39,328 nucleotides of DNA from Epibacterium sp. Ofav1-8 (GTDB lineage: Bacteria > Pseudomonadota > Alphaproteobacteria > Rhodobacterales > Rhodobacteraceae): contig NZ_JAKRFD010000021.1 of the NCBI RefSeq assembly GCF_022348185.1, positions 1-39,328 of the forward strand, in the 5' to 3' direction. The position numbers were made by a program, and so were the translations under genes. Positions 15,752 through 25,800 of the stretch are shown here, one piece after another (position 1 is the first letter of the stretch; each line of letters begins with the position of its first letter). The notes beneath the pieces were generated by a model, which ran no database searches, had not been told where the DNA came from, and saw only the letters and a list, made by a program, of their open reading frames with translations.

Positions 15752-16282
15752 ATGCCTAATGAGCAACACCTGCAAGAGCAACCCGAAAAAGACGCGGCAG
15801 CCAGCGCCACTGCCCAGATTACTCCGGAGTTCCTGGTCCGACTTGGAGAAATTGCATTTCTACACATGTGTTCCCAGGCGCATCGCGGGCTTTCAGTGGC
15901 TGGGATGGACCTGACCTTCCTGCCCGCCTTACAGCACGACCAGTGCCGCTTTTATCGTAAGGAGGCTGGTCCCATCGCCGTTGTTGCATGGGCCTGGGTT
16001 AGCGATGAGTTGGATGCGAGGTTGCAAAAGGAAGATGTCGTTCTGGCACGGGAAGATTGGCAAAGCGGCGACAACCTTTGGATCATGGAAATCATCGCGC
16101 CTTTCGGAAACGCCGATGCCGTGCTGAGCGATCTTGCCGAACGGGTAGTCAAAGATACCCCCTGCAAAATCCGTCGCCGCCAGTCCGACGGTTCATTGCT
16201 GATCACACCGGTTAACATCGGTGACGATGCTGAAGACACAGTGCTGGACGACATGTCAGATCCCGTCACCGCAGAGGTCTGA
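15752..16282 (+). CDS. hlyC: RTX-toxin-activating lysine acyltransferase, HlyC-type
   Basis: The 176-residue protein belongs to the HlyC family, which transfers a fatty acyl group from acyl-ACP to internal lysines of an RTX protein in the cytosol before secretion. Visible family features are LGEIAFLHMCSQAHRGL with the catalytic His (H44), FLPALQHDQCRFYRKEAGPIAV, WAWVSDELDARL, EDWQSGDNLWI and APFGNADAVLSDLAERVV. The position that is Asp in HlyC (FIDWIAPFG) is Glu here (E113, IMEIIAPFG), a conservative change at a key site. ATG 15752 has GAAGGA about 7 bp upstream. It is followed 23 bp later by the ABC transporter gene, so it leads the secretion operon. Confidence 0.88.
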   Translation: MPNEQHLQEQPEKDAAASATAQITPEFLVRLGEIAFLHMCSQAHRGLSVAGMDLTFLPALQHDQCRFYRKEAGPIAVVAWAWVSDELDARLQKEDVVLAREDWQSGDNLWIMEIIAPFGNADAVLSDLAERVVKDTPCKIRRRQSDGSLLITPVNIGDDAEDTVLDDMSDPVTAEV

Positions 16283-16305
16283 CGACACCCACAGGAGAGA
16301 ATCTC

Positions 16306-18480
16306 ATGACGCTTCATACTGGCGTGCGTTGTCTTTGCTTGGTTGGTCGTCAGAAGGGGGTCGATCTGGGGGCCGAGCGCTTGATTCATGACTTCGCGCT
16401 GAACGACACCGAACCATCGCCTGCTCTTCTGATGCGTATGGCACGCGAAAATGGGTTGAAAGCGGGGATGACAACGCTCAAGCCACGTCGGTTGGAGCGG
16501 CTAACTGACGTCTGGCCGGTCGTCGCGGTTCTGGCCGAAGGACGATATGTTCTTCTTACAGGTCTGCGCGATACTGAAGAGGGTTCACGTCTGACGGTAC
16601 TAGATCCGGCGCAAAAGCCCATTGAATTGCAGCTGGTCGATCCTGAAGTAATTTACGAGATGTGGGATGGCAAAGCGATCCTGCTGAAAGCCGCCAGCGT
16701 CGAGGCCAGGGCGGGAACCCGAAAGTTCGGCCTTGGCTACTTCGTTTCCGAAGTGAGCCGGTACAAGGGTTTGTTCACAGCAATCGCTATGATTGCTATC
16801 GTCATGCATGGATTGAACTTGGCTGTGCCGATCTTTTTCCAGATAGTGATGGACAAGGTGCTTCAGAATGGGTCGGTAGATACACTGAATGTCCTGACGG
16901 CGGGTATGGTCATCCTATTGGTCTTGTCAGCCTTGATGGGCTACTTTCGCACTCGTCTGTTGTTGCAGGCCACCAATCGTATCGATATTCGGCTGGCCAC
17001 GCGGGTATTTGGTAAACTTTTGAGCCTGCCGCTGGATTTCTTTGAGCAAAGATCAGCAGGCGTCACCGCAAAACACGCGAGCCAACACACGCAAATCCGA
17101 AATTTCCTTACGGGGCGGCTGTTCAATACAATACTGGAGCTTTCTGCCCTTATTGTTTTTATACCTGTTCTAGCACTTTATAGCGGTACGATGACGCTGA
17201 TTGTTCTGGGTTTTGCGATGCTGATCGGCCTAGTCATGCTGTCGGTTATGAAGCCCTATCACAACCGGCTGCAAGAACTCTACGCCGCCGAAGGTGACAG
17301 ACAGTCGCTGCTAATCGAAACACTTAATGGCATACGCACTACCAAGGCGCTTGCGCTCGAACCGCCGCGTAGGCGTCAGTGGGATTCGATTTCGGCAAAT
17401 GTGGTTCGTCGCGGACTCGATGTCGGCAAGATAGGTGCCCTGTCCGGTGAAATTACAAAGTTCTTGGAAAAGGCAATGAGCGTTTGCCTCATTTTCGTGG
17501 GCGTGCGGTTGGTATTGAATGGTGAATTGACGGTTGGGGCGCTCGTTGCTTTTAACATGCTGTCTCAGCGCGTGTCGGGGCCATTGGTTCAGATGGTTTC
17601 GCTCATCAAAGATTGGCAGGAGGTCCGCGTGTCGTTGTCCATGATGGGCGGCATCATGGATCGTCCTTCTGAACAGCGACGCAGCCGAGCTTTGACGCCG
17701 GATCTCAAAGGTATGATCACTGCTGAAAACGTCGGCTTCACCTATCCTAACGGCACCAGCGGCCTGTCCGGCGCTAGTTTCGAGATTCGAGCCGGTGAAT
17801 TCGTTGGTGTTGTTGGACGTTCAGGGTCGGGAAAATCAACGCTGACGCGCATGTTGCAAGGGTTTCATATCCCCGATCAGGGGGTTATTCGGTTTGACCG
17901 TCTGGATATGCGTCAGATCGAATTACCCTATCTGCGCAGTTCCATGGGTGTTGTCCCGCAAGACAGTTTTCTGTTTCGCGGGACCATCGCCGAAAACCTA
18001 CGTGCAACTCTACCGAACGCTAGTTTGGAAGACATCATCGAAGCCGCGGTGGTCGCTGGTGCCCATGACTTTATCGAGGCTCTGCCGGAGGGCTATGACA
18101 CGATGGTTGAAGAGAACTCGAGCAACCTATCCGGGGGCCAGCGTCAGAGGATCGCAATTGCGCGGGCCATTCTGCGGGATCCCAAGATCATCATCATGGA
18201 CGAAGCCACCAGCGCACTCGACCCCGAAAGCGAGGCGGTGCTGATGGAAAATCTGCCGCAAATCTGTGAGGGGCGCACGACGATCATGGTTACCCACCGT
18301 CTGGGACAATTAATGGACGCCGACAAGATCATCGTGATGGATGGCGGCAAGGTCGTCGATTGCGCGTCGCATACAGTATTGTTGTCGCGGTGTGCGCTTT
18401 ATCAGGCCCTGTGGTCACGGCAATACGGTCGCATTGAAACGGAGGTGAACCATGTCGGTCGTCCCGCTATCAACCATTGA
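16306..18480 (+). CDS. hlyB: Type I secretion ABC transporter, HlyB-type
   Basis: A 724-residue inner-membrane exporter with three parts. Residues 1-125 form a C39-peptidase-like domain in which the catalytic Cys position is Thr (T5, TGVRCLCLVGRQKGVDLG), so it should bind rather than cleave the substrate, as in HlyB. Residues ~155-430 hold the membrane helices. The C-terminal ATPase has Walker A GRSGSGKST (from G504), signature LSGGQRQRIAIARA (S609) and Walker B IIIMDEATSALD (D632). GGAG precedes the ATG. It overlaps the HlyD-type gene by 29 bp. With HlyD and an outer-membrane TolC encoded elsewhere it should export the giant protein (inference). Confidence 0.93.
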   Translation: MTLHTGVRCLCLVGRQKGVDLGAERLIHDFALNDTEPSPALLMRMARENGLKAGMTTLKPRRLERLTDVWPVVAVLAEGRYVLLTGLRDTEEGSRLTVLDPAQKPIELQLVDPEVIYEMWDGKAILLKAASVEARAGTRKFGLGYFVSEVSRYKGLFTAIAMIAIVMHGLNLAVPIFFQIVMDKVLQNGSVDTLNVLTAGMVILLVLSALMGYFRTRLLLQATNRIDIRLATRVFGKLLSLPLDFFEQRSAGVTAKHASQHTQIRNFLTGRLFNTILELSALIVFIPVLALYSGTMTLIVLGFAMLIGLVMLSVMKPYHNRLQELYAAEGDRQSLLIETLNGIRTTKALALEPPRRRQWDSISANVVRRGLDVGKIGALSGEITKFLEKAMSVCLIFVGVRLVLNGELTVGALVAFNMLSQRVSGPLVQMVSLIKDWQEVRVSLSMMGGIMDRPSEQRRSRALTPDLKGMITAENVGFTYPNGTSGLSGASFEIRAGEFVGVVGRSGSGKSTLTRMLQGFHIPDQGVIRFDRLDMRQIELPYLRSSMGVVPQDSFLFRGTIAENLRATLPNASLEDIIEAAVVAGAHDFIEALPEGYDTMVEENSSNLSGGQRQRIAIARAILRDPKIIIMDEATSALDPESEAVLMENLPQICEGRTTIMVTHRLGQLMDADKIIVMDGGKVVDCASHTVLLSRCALYQALWSRQYGRIETEVNHVGRPAINH

Positions 18481-20212
18481 ACCGCGGCGTATTGCTCGCC
18501 GTTCGGCTGAGCCCGAAGATCTGCGTTTCCGCCCGGGTGAGGTGGTGTTTGCTCAGGGCGCGCCAGCTGACAGTGTCTACATTGTCTTGGAGGGCGAGGT
18601 CGCCCTGGCTCGCAACAAGCGCGCCCGCAGCAATGTCCTGGATACACGCCATCCGGATGATGTTCTGGGTGAAGACGCCTTTTCGCCTGACGGTCTAAGG
18701 TTGGTCACAGCGCGTGCCCGCACAGCCTGCGTTCTGCGCAGGATTCCTACAAAAGACGCTAGTGGCATCATCGCAGAAGATCCTGCTTTGCACTGTGCCT
18801 TTCTTTCCGCACAAGGCCGTCTCGCTGGCGCGCTAGTTGAAGACACTGGTATGGGCAGGTTTGAATGGCGCAGGCTTTGGTCTGTTGGACAAAGCGATGA
18901 CGCCACTAAGTTTCGACCCGACGCGATTGAAATCGAGACGAGCAAGACACCCTTTTGGATGTATGGGCTCCCTATGGTTATCCTGTTCACGATCATGGCA
19001 ATGTTGGCCTGGGCATCGACCAACCGCATTGCGACGGTAGTAGTCGCCGATGGCACCCTGCAACCCAGCACCGCCAATTTCGCGGTACGTGCACCGGATA
19101 CCTCGCTGATCGACAGCATCCATGTCAAACCCGGCGACCGAGTTCGCAAGGGTAACCTGTTGGCCGTTCTCGACGATACCGAAGCCAAAGCGAATTTGGC
19201 AACCACCGAAGCTGAACGTGCCACGGCCGCGGGGCTGGCGGCGCGTCTGGAATTGGAGTTGACGGCGATAACCAAGCGAACCGCCGAGCATGAACTAGTG
19301 ACCCAAGCCGCTGCGCTTCCCGCAGATCAGGCAGAGATTTTCCGAGAACGCATGGCCGAATTCACGGCCCAGCTCGATGCCTATGAAATCCAGCGCAGGC
19401 GCATGGCGCAGGACGAAGCCCACGCGACTAACGAATTGCAAATTCTGCAAGAACAGATAAGCGCTCTTAGCTCAGTCGAGGCGGCTCGGCAAAAGCTGAA
19501 TGATCGAGGTGTGATTTCCGATATCGAGTTTTTGGGCACCCGCAATCAGGTTCTTTCGCTTCAGCGGCAAGCGGTGCAACTGACCCAAAGGATGCAGTCC
19601 GTTCAGGCGCAAATGACCGAAGCGGAAGCATCTTTGCGAGCGTTTGTCGCTTCTCGACGTGGCGAACTGGCGGCCTCGCTGTCCGAGACACGGGCACAGC
19701 TAGACGCGCTGGATCAGCAGATTTTGGTCTTGCGGGCCCGGTCTGAACGCATTCAGATCACGTCGACCATAGATGGGATCGTGCTTGAACTCACCGATGG
19801 TCGGGCGGATGGCGCGGTTGTCGGGCAAGGCGAACCGATCTTAACTATCGTACCGACAGATGCGCAGATGATGGCCCGGCTTAGGGTTAACCCAAAGGAT
19901 ATTTCGCTGACCTCCCACGGGGCCAGGGTGGTGCTGAGGCTCGAAGCCCTGCCTTTCGTGCGACATGGCGAGATGCACGGCGAAATCGTCACTATCAGCA
20001 GTGATGTCATTCAGCCGCAAGGTAATGAACAGCCCTACTATGATGCCATTGTACGCCTGGACGATGTGACCTTGCGGGACGTGCCACAGAACTTTGCGCT
20101 TCTGCCGGGGATGCGGGTTTCGGGCAACATTGTGGCCGGAGACCGGCGGGTGATTTCCTATTTCTTTGACCCGATCATTAAGGGATTGCGGTCCGCGTTG
20201 CGGGAAACCTGA
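18452..20212 (+). CDS. hlyD: Type I secretion adaptor (HlyD-type) fused to a cNMP-binding-like domain
   Basis: The 586-residue protein has two unrelated parts. Residues ~24-105 resemble a cyclic-nucleotide-binding (CRP-like) domain: LRFRPGEVVFAQGAPADSVY, IVLEGEVAL, a GEDAF in the position of the GE(L/A) phosphate-binding turn, and LVTARARTACVLRRI. A transmembrane helix follows (168-189, WMYGLPMVILFTIMAMLAWA), then a normal membrane-fusion protein: lipoyl-like VKPGDRVRKGNLLAVLDD, a long coiled coil to about residue 430, the return strand ITSTIDGIVLEL, and a C-terminal beta domain. GGAGGTGA sits at good distance from the ATG. A cytosolic nucleotide-binding-like domain on an HlyD is unusual and could gate secretion. 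No TolC gene is in the window. Confidence 0.9.
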   Translation: MSVVPLSTIEPRRIARRSAEPEDLRFRPGEVVFAQGAPADSVYIVLEGEVALARNKRARSNVLDTRHPDDVLGEDAFSPDGLRLVTARARTACVLRRIPTKDASGIIAEDPALHCAFLSAQGRLAGALVEDTGMGRFEWRRLWSVGQSDDATKFRPDAIEIETSKTPFWMYGLPMVILFTIMAMLAWASTNRIATVVVADGTLQPSTANFAVRAPDTSLIDSIHVKPGDRVRKGNLLAVLDDTEAKANLATTEAERATAAGLAARLELELTAITKRTAEHELVTQAAALPADQAEIFRERMAEFTAQLDAYEIQRRRMAQDEAHATNELQILQEQISALSSVEAARQKLNDRGVISDIEFLGTRNQVLSLQRQAVQLTQRMQSVQAQMTEAEASLRAFVASRRGELAASLSETRAQLDALDQQILVLRARSERIQITSTIDGIVLELTDGRADGAVVGQGEPILTIVPTDAQMMARLRVNPKDISLTSHGARVVLRLEALPFVRHGEMHGEIVTISSDVIQPQGNEQPYYDAIVRLDDVTLRDVPQNFALLPGMRVSGNIVAGDRRVISYFFDPIIKGLRSALRET

Positions 20213-20409
20213 ACCGGGCCCAGCCAGGCAGGCGATATCCCTCGAAGCATCACACCTTGCTTCAATGCGCTTGCGCAGGCTTTTGCGGTACATTGCCGGC
20301 CCTTTGGGCGGGAATCGGCGTTTGAGATCCGATTCGTCGATTACCTGAAGTCTGACACGAAAACGTGACCGTCCGGTCTGCGCGCACTGACGGTGGTCGT
20401 TAGTGATGG

Positions 20410-20441
20410 ATAATGTCCATTAGCGAACAAATGGACATTAT
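20410..20441. repeat. Perfect 11-bp inverted repeat upstream of IS66 tnpA
   Basis: ATAATGTCCAT at 20410-20420 and ATGGACATTAT at 20431-20441 are exact reverse complements with a 10-bp spacer. They end 11 bp before the tnpA ATG and cover the likely promoter/leader, so they may act as an operator or as an RNA hairpin limiting transposition genes (inference). Confidence 0.55.
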
Positions 20442-20452
20442 CGGAGTGGAAC

Positions 20453-20803
20453 ATGTCGAAGCGGCGCAGGCGGCGGACTTGGTCTGAAGACGAGAAGCGT
20501 ATGATATGTGCGCAGACGCGGGTACCCGGTGTATCGGTTGCCCAAGTTGCGCGGCGCTACGATGTAAATGCCAATCAGGTCTTCAATTGGCTTAAAGAAC
20601 CGCGATTTGCGGCGGAGGTCGATGAGGAGCAGGACTTACCCCGTTTTCTGCCGGTTGAAGTTCTGGACGCTGAACCTGCTTCAACCCCGCCGGATACCGG
20701 TGCGCAGATCGAGGTGGAACTTGCCAACGGCCACCGCCTGAAGGTTAAGGGCGGCTTTGATCCCGATGTGCTTGCCGCATTGATCCGTAAGCTTTCGACG
20801 TGA
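20453..20803 (+). CDS. tnpA: IS66 accessory protein TnpA
   Basis: An intact 116-residue IS66 orf1 protein: helix-turn-helix [20 protein letters not shown] then [17 protein letters not shown], and the IS66-specific C-terminus [20 protein letters not shown] with ALIRKLS. It overlaps tnpB by 4 bp. The function is accessory to transposition; since tnpB and tnpC are damaged the element is probably immobile unless complemented. Confidence 0.92.
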   Translation: MSKRRRRRTWSEDEKRMICAQTRVPGVSVAQVARRYDVNANQVFNWLKEPRFAAEVDEEQDLPRFLPVEVLDAEPASTPPDTGAQIEVELANGHRLKVKGGFDPDVLAALIRKLST

Positions 20804-21287
20804 TCCCGGTTCCGGCAAATACAAAGGTCTGGCTGGCCGCCGGGGTCACAGACATGCGCAAGGGGATTGGCGGTTTGTCGGCCTTGGCCGAGAAGGTCCT
20901 GGCCGAAGATCCGTTCTGCGGGCATTTGTTTGTTTTCCGCGGACGGTGCGGGGATCTGCTGAAGGTAATTTGGTGGGATGGCCAGGGGCGTGCCTGTTTT
21001 CCAAGCGGCTGGAACGGGGCCGGTTCGTCTGGCCCGCCGCCAAAGACGGTAAGATCAACCTGACGCCAGCTCAGTTGTCGATGCTGCTGGAAGGGATTGA
21101 CTGGCGGTTGCCGCAGAAGACCTGGAAGCCACTGACCGCAGGGAATTATCCCGCAATTGCAGAACCACAGGATTCCCATTCCGCCGTAGCCGGGGTATAT
21201 TCTGGCCCATGCTGGATGCACCCAAAGCATTGCCTTCGGATCCCGAAGATCTCCGCGAGACGGCGGAGGGGTTGCTTGATCTGGTAA
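20800..21287 (+). pseudogene. IS66 accessory protein TnpB, frameshifted
   Basis: The N-terminal frame ([46 protein letters not shown]) shifts near 20985; the continuation [20 protein letters not shown], then [19 protein letters not shown] is in another frame. A single extra base in the GGGGCGTGCC stretch explains this. The second frame runs on past the usual TnpB end to 21287 and overlaps tnpC. The gene is inactive as read. Confidence 0.85.
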
Positions 21288-22712
21288 AGGCGCAGGCGCT
21301 GAGAATTGCCAAGCTGGAACACCAGCTTGCGGGGCATAACCGGCACCGGTTCGGATCAAAGTCGGAAAGCCTGGATCAGCTTCAGCTCAGGCTTGAGGAA
21401 GAAGAAACAGCGGCAGCGCAGGTTGTCGGCGAAGACGTTCCTGACGGTGATGCCGAAGGGCAGAAGGCCAAACCCAAGCGCAAGCCGCTGCCGCCCGAAC
21501 TGCCCCGGATTGATCAGGTTCTGACGCCTGGCGAAGCCTGCACATGCGGCGGCCAGCTGCGGACTATTGCCGAAGATGTGACGGAAGAGCTGTAATATCT
21601 GCCCGGCCGGTTCGTGGTGAACCGTATTGTCCGCCCGCGCATGACCTGCCGGGATTGCGACCGGATCGTTCAATCTGCGCTGCCATCACGCCCGATTGAG
21701 CGCGGCCGTCCTGGGCCCGGCCTTTTAGCCCATGTGTTGGTCAGCAAATATGCCGATCACTGCCCCCTGTACCGCCAATCGCAGATCTACGCCCGCGAAG
21801 GGATTGATCTGGACCGTTCCACCCTGGCGGATTGGGTTGGCCGCTCTGCCGCGCTGCTGGAACCCTTGGCTGATGCCATCGGCCGTCATGTGCGCGCTGG
21901 CCAGGCCATCTTTGTGGATGACACTCCGATCTGGATGCAGGCCAAAGGCAAATGTGCCACGGCCCGCGTATGGACCTATGTCCGTGATGAACGCCCCTGG
22001 GGGCGGAGCTGATCCGCCTGCCGCCTGGTACCGGTTCACATCCAACAGGAAGGGTGAACATCCTTCGGGGCATTTGGCCAACTACAGGGGCTGGATGCAT
22101 GCGGACGGCTATACCGGCTTCAATAACCTGTACCGTTCTGGCGCTGTCAGCGAAGTTGCCTGCATGGCTCATATCCGGCGCAAGTTCGTTGACGTGTTCC
22201 AATCGCAAGGGCTGGCCGTTTCTGAAGAGGCGATCCGTCGTGTCGCGGAGCTCTATGCCGTGGAAAAGGACGCCCGCGGATTGCCACCGCAGGATCGTGT
22301 CCGGTTGCGCCAATCCCGGTCAAAGCCACTGCTCGATGATTTGGAGGCCTGGCTCGCCGCACAGCTGGCCCGCATTCCGGGAAAATCCGAACTGGCCAAG
22401 GCCATACGCTATGCCCTGACGCGGATGGCGAAACTCCGCCCTTACCTGGATCATGGCATTCTGGAACTCGACAACAATTCTGCGGAGCGGGCGATGAAGC
22501 CCATTGCCATAGGCCGCAAAAACTACCTTTTTGTCGGCTCAGAAGGCGGCGGCAAAGCTGCCGCCATCGCCTATACCCTGATCGAAACCGCCAAGATGAA
22601 CGCGGTAGATCCCCAAGCGTGGCTCACTTGGGTTTTGGCGCGGATCGCGGATCATAAGATCACGCGCCTGAACGAGCTTATGCCATGGCGCTACGCTGCT
22701 ATCGCAGCGTAG
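21209..22712 (+). pseudogene. IS66 transposase TnpC, nonsense and frameshift mutations
   Basis: This is a full-length IS66 transposase interrupted twice. The first piece (ALRIAKLEHQLAGHNRHRFG ... AEDVTEEL) ends in an in-frame TAA at 21593-21595, immediately followed in the same frame by YLPGRFVVNRIVRPRMTC, so one codon (probably GAA) became a stop. A second break, a frameshift near 22005, follows YVRDERPWG. The last part has [31 protein letters not shown] and [14 protein letters not shown], standard IS66 motifs including the catalytic Glu. It is not functional. Confidence 0.88.
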
Positions 22713-22779
22713 CAGGGACCAAAGGATCTGTGCCAGTGCGCCTTCGCCGGACGGCCACGCGAAAACTTCGCAACACAAT

Positions 22780-22807
22780 GGAATAACGCCGCACTTTGGA
22801 ACGTTCC
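22780..22807 (+). promoter_or_regulatory. ECF-type promoter motif GGAATA-N16-CGTTCC of the giant repeat-protein gene
   Basis: GGAATA at 22780-22785, 16 bp, CGTTCC at 22802-22807. The expected transcript start near 22814 gives a leader of about 60 nt before the ATG at 22876. The motif begins 21 bp after the right end of IS66, so the insertion left it intact. It has the same layout as the hlyC operon motif, which would keep the giant gene and its exporter co-regulated despite the insertion. Confidence 0.62.
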
Positions 22808-22875
22808 CTTTCTGACACGGTCGCCGGCTTTCACAGCACAGCACCGCCGGAGATTTTTGAACAAAGGAACGGACC

Positions 22876-25800
22876 ATGGGTTTTTTGGGCAACATATGGG
22901 ATGACGTGAAAAGCGCGGCATCGGCGGTTTCGGATTTCATTGAATCATTTGATCCTTACCAGCACGGTGGGTCGGGCAACGACCGCATGAAGGCTTATAA
23001 CCTTTATGTCTATATGAACGGTCACGGCGGCGATGATGTAATGCACTCCATCGCTGGATGGGCTGACGTCTATGGTGGGTCGGGAAATGACTACATCAGA
23101 GCGATCGGTGGTGACAACGACCTTTTCGGGGGGTCTGGCAACGACGTCATCTATGGCTACGGTGGTTCAAACTATGTAGAGGGCGGTACAGGTAGTGATT
23201 ATGTTAAGGTCGTTGGGGGCACCAACAAGGTCTACGGTGGAGACGGGCATGACGACATTCATGCCTATGGCTTGACCAACTACATTGTCGGCGGTGATGG
23301 TGATGACCGGATCACTGCCTATGCGGCGGACAATGCCTTGCATGGCGGGTCCGGACACGACCGGATCAAAGCCATTGCGTTCGGCAACTACATTGATGCA
23401 GGCACCGGCAATGACACCGTTGATGCGCTAGCGGCGAGCAACACGGTCTACCTGCGCAGCGGCCATGACTATGCCCAGCTCGAAGGGGGGCGAAACAAGG
23501 CTTATGGTGAGTCGGGTAACGACACGATCAATGCCTACGGTCTGACAAATTATATCGATGGCGGATCGGGTGACGATTTTATCACGGCATGGGCGGCGGA
23601 TAACGCACTTCATGGGGGGAGTGGTGACGACACCATTCGCGCGTTTGCCGCTGGCAACTACATTGATGCCGGGGATGATGATGACGAGGTCGAAGTCAAG
23701 GGCATCAGCAACAAAGTCTATCTTGGCAAGGGCAACGATGAGGTCGACGCCAAGGGTGGGCTGAACAATGTCTATGGCGGGAGCGGCCATGACACGATCA
23801 CGGCCGACGGCGGTAGCAATAAGATTTACGGTGAAAGCGGGCATGACGAGATCGATGCCGATGGCGGGCTCAATTACATTCATGCAGGCAGCGGAACCAA
23901 TAAAATCCGCGCGCGCGGGATCAAGAATACCGTGCGCGCCGATGGTGGCAGCGACTGGCTGAAAGCCTACGCTGCCGAGAACGACATCAATCTGGGGAAC
24001 GGCAACAACCGAGCCTATCTACTGGCGGGTAAGAACAAATTTGTCTCAGGCACCGGGAACGATCACATTGAAGCGGATGGTCTTTACAACGACATCCACA
24101 CCGGAAGCGGCGATGACTATATCAAGACTTTGGGGGCTTATAACAAAATCCGCGCCATGGGCGGTGACAATGATGTCTATGCCGGCGGCGCATACAACGA
24201 GATTGACACGGGAGTCGGCGCGGACAAGGTGCGCGCCGTGGCGTTCGGCAATGATATCAGCACCAGTTATGGCGATGACACTGTCGAAGCAATTGCCGGC
24301 GGCAATGTCATTGATACTAGCGCGTCCAACAATTCTTACTACAACACGCAAAGTGACCGCGACCATGTGACGGCCCTCGGAGGCGGTAACACTGTACGAA
24401 CCGGATTTGATGATGACCACATCGAAGTTGCTGGCATCGGCAACGAGGTCGAAGCGGGCACGGGCAACGACACGATCAGGGCGATTGGCGGCGTAAACCT
24501 GATTGACGCGGGCAACGGGCATAACGACGTCCTCAGCATCGCGGGCTATGCCGATATCTTAGCCGGGAGCGGCAACGACACGATCACCGCGATGGCGCTG
24601 GTGAACGACGTGGATGCAGGCGACGGGCACAACCGGATCATCACCGGGGGCGCGGTTAATAATGTTGATGTGGGCACAGGCAATGACACCGTTATCGCGG
24701 CTGGGATCTACAATGATGTGGATGCCGGTACGGGGAACAACCGGGCGGTGCTGGCGGGCGCGGTGAACCGCTATTCTGGCGGCGGTCATCGGGACGAAGT
24801 TGTCACGGCTGGCCTTGTAAACTTCGTCTCTTCTTCTGGTGGTAATGACACGGTGATCGCGGCGGGAGCCTATAACGATATTGATCTGCGCGGCAACGCG
24901 GGTGACATCGTGATCGCCGGGGGTCTATACAACAACATCAATGCTCATGACGGAAACAACACGATCATCTCGGCAGGTGGCGTGAACGTCGCCACAGCCG
25001 GGTCGGGCAACGACGTGATGCTGGGTGTGGGCGGAGTCAATAAATTCGAAGCGGGCGAAGGTAACAATACGTTGGTCGGCCTGGGGCGCGTCAACTACTT
25101 GCGGGCCCGCAATGGTGACGATGTGATGGTCGGAGCCGGTCTGGTCAACATCATCTTGGCAGGCAGCGGAGACAACGCGCTCGCAGCTGTTGGCGGCGTC
25201 AATGTCATCAAGGCCGGAACCGGCGACGATGTGGCGGTGGCCGCGGGACTGGTGAACACGCTTCAACTCAACGGCGGCGACAACATCGCGGTAGCGGTCG
25301 GCGGCGTGAACGTGGTGACCACCAAGGAAGGCGACGACATCGCCGTATCTGTCGGCGGTGTGAACTATGCGGACCTGGGGGAAGGCGACAACCTGTCGGT
25401 TCAGCTGGGTGGCGTGAACTATGTCAACACTGGCGCAGGCGATGACATTGCAGTATCGGCTGGCGGCTTGAGCATTCAGCGGCTGGGCGACGGCGACAAC
25501 GTGGCCGTCGCGGTCGGCGGTGTGAACACCACATTCACCGGTTCGGGCGAAGATATCATCGTCCAGGGCGGCGGTATTAACGTTGCCTTCTCCGGTGCGG
25601 GCGACGACATCGTCGTGGCTGCGGGCGCGGGCAACCTGCTCGATGCCGGCGCGGGCGATGACATTATCGTCTCGGCCGGTCTGGCAAACGTTCAGTTTGG
25701 TGGCGCGGGTGATGACGTGATGGTCGGTCTGGGACAGGCCAATGTCATGATGGGTGACGCATCGCTGGACATGGACGATATCAAGGCTGGCTTTGTCTTG

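Larger units (their letters stand above)
20365..22758 (+). mobile_element. IS66-family insertion sequence, decayed
   Basis: The 2394-bp element has related ends: left GTGACCGTCCGGTCTGCG (from 20365) and right, read inward on the minus strand, GTGGCCGTCCGGCGAAGG (from 22758). It is flanked by an 8-bp target duplication with one mismatch, ACGAAAAC at 20357-20364 and GCGAAAAC at 22759-22766, the length expected of IS66. It holds tnpA, tnpB and tnpC, of which tnpB and tnpC are broken. It lies between hlyD and the giant gene, 21 bp short of the latter's promoter motif. Confidence 0.9.

Noticed and set aside
16306-16680. Active C39 peptidase domain on the ABC transporter (bacteriocin-type processing)
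   Set aside because: The residue in the catalytic Cys position is Thr (TGVRCLCLV) and there is no double-glycine leader peptide gene nearby; this fits the inactive HlyB-type domain.
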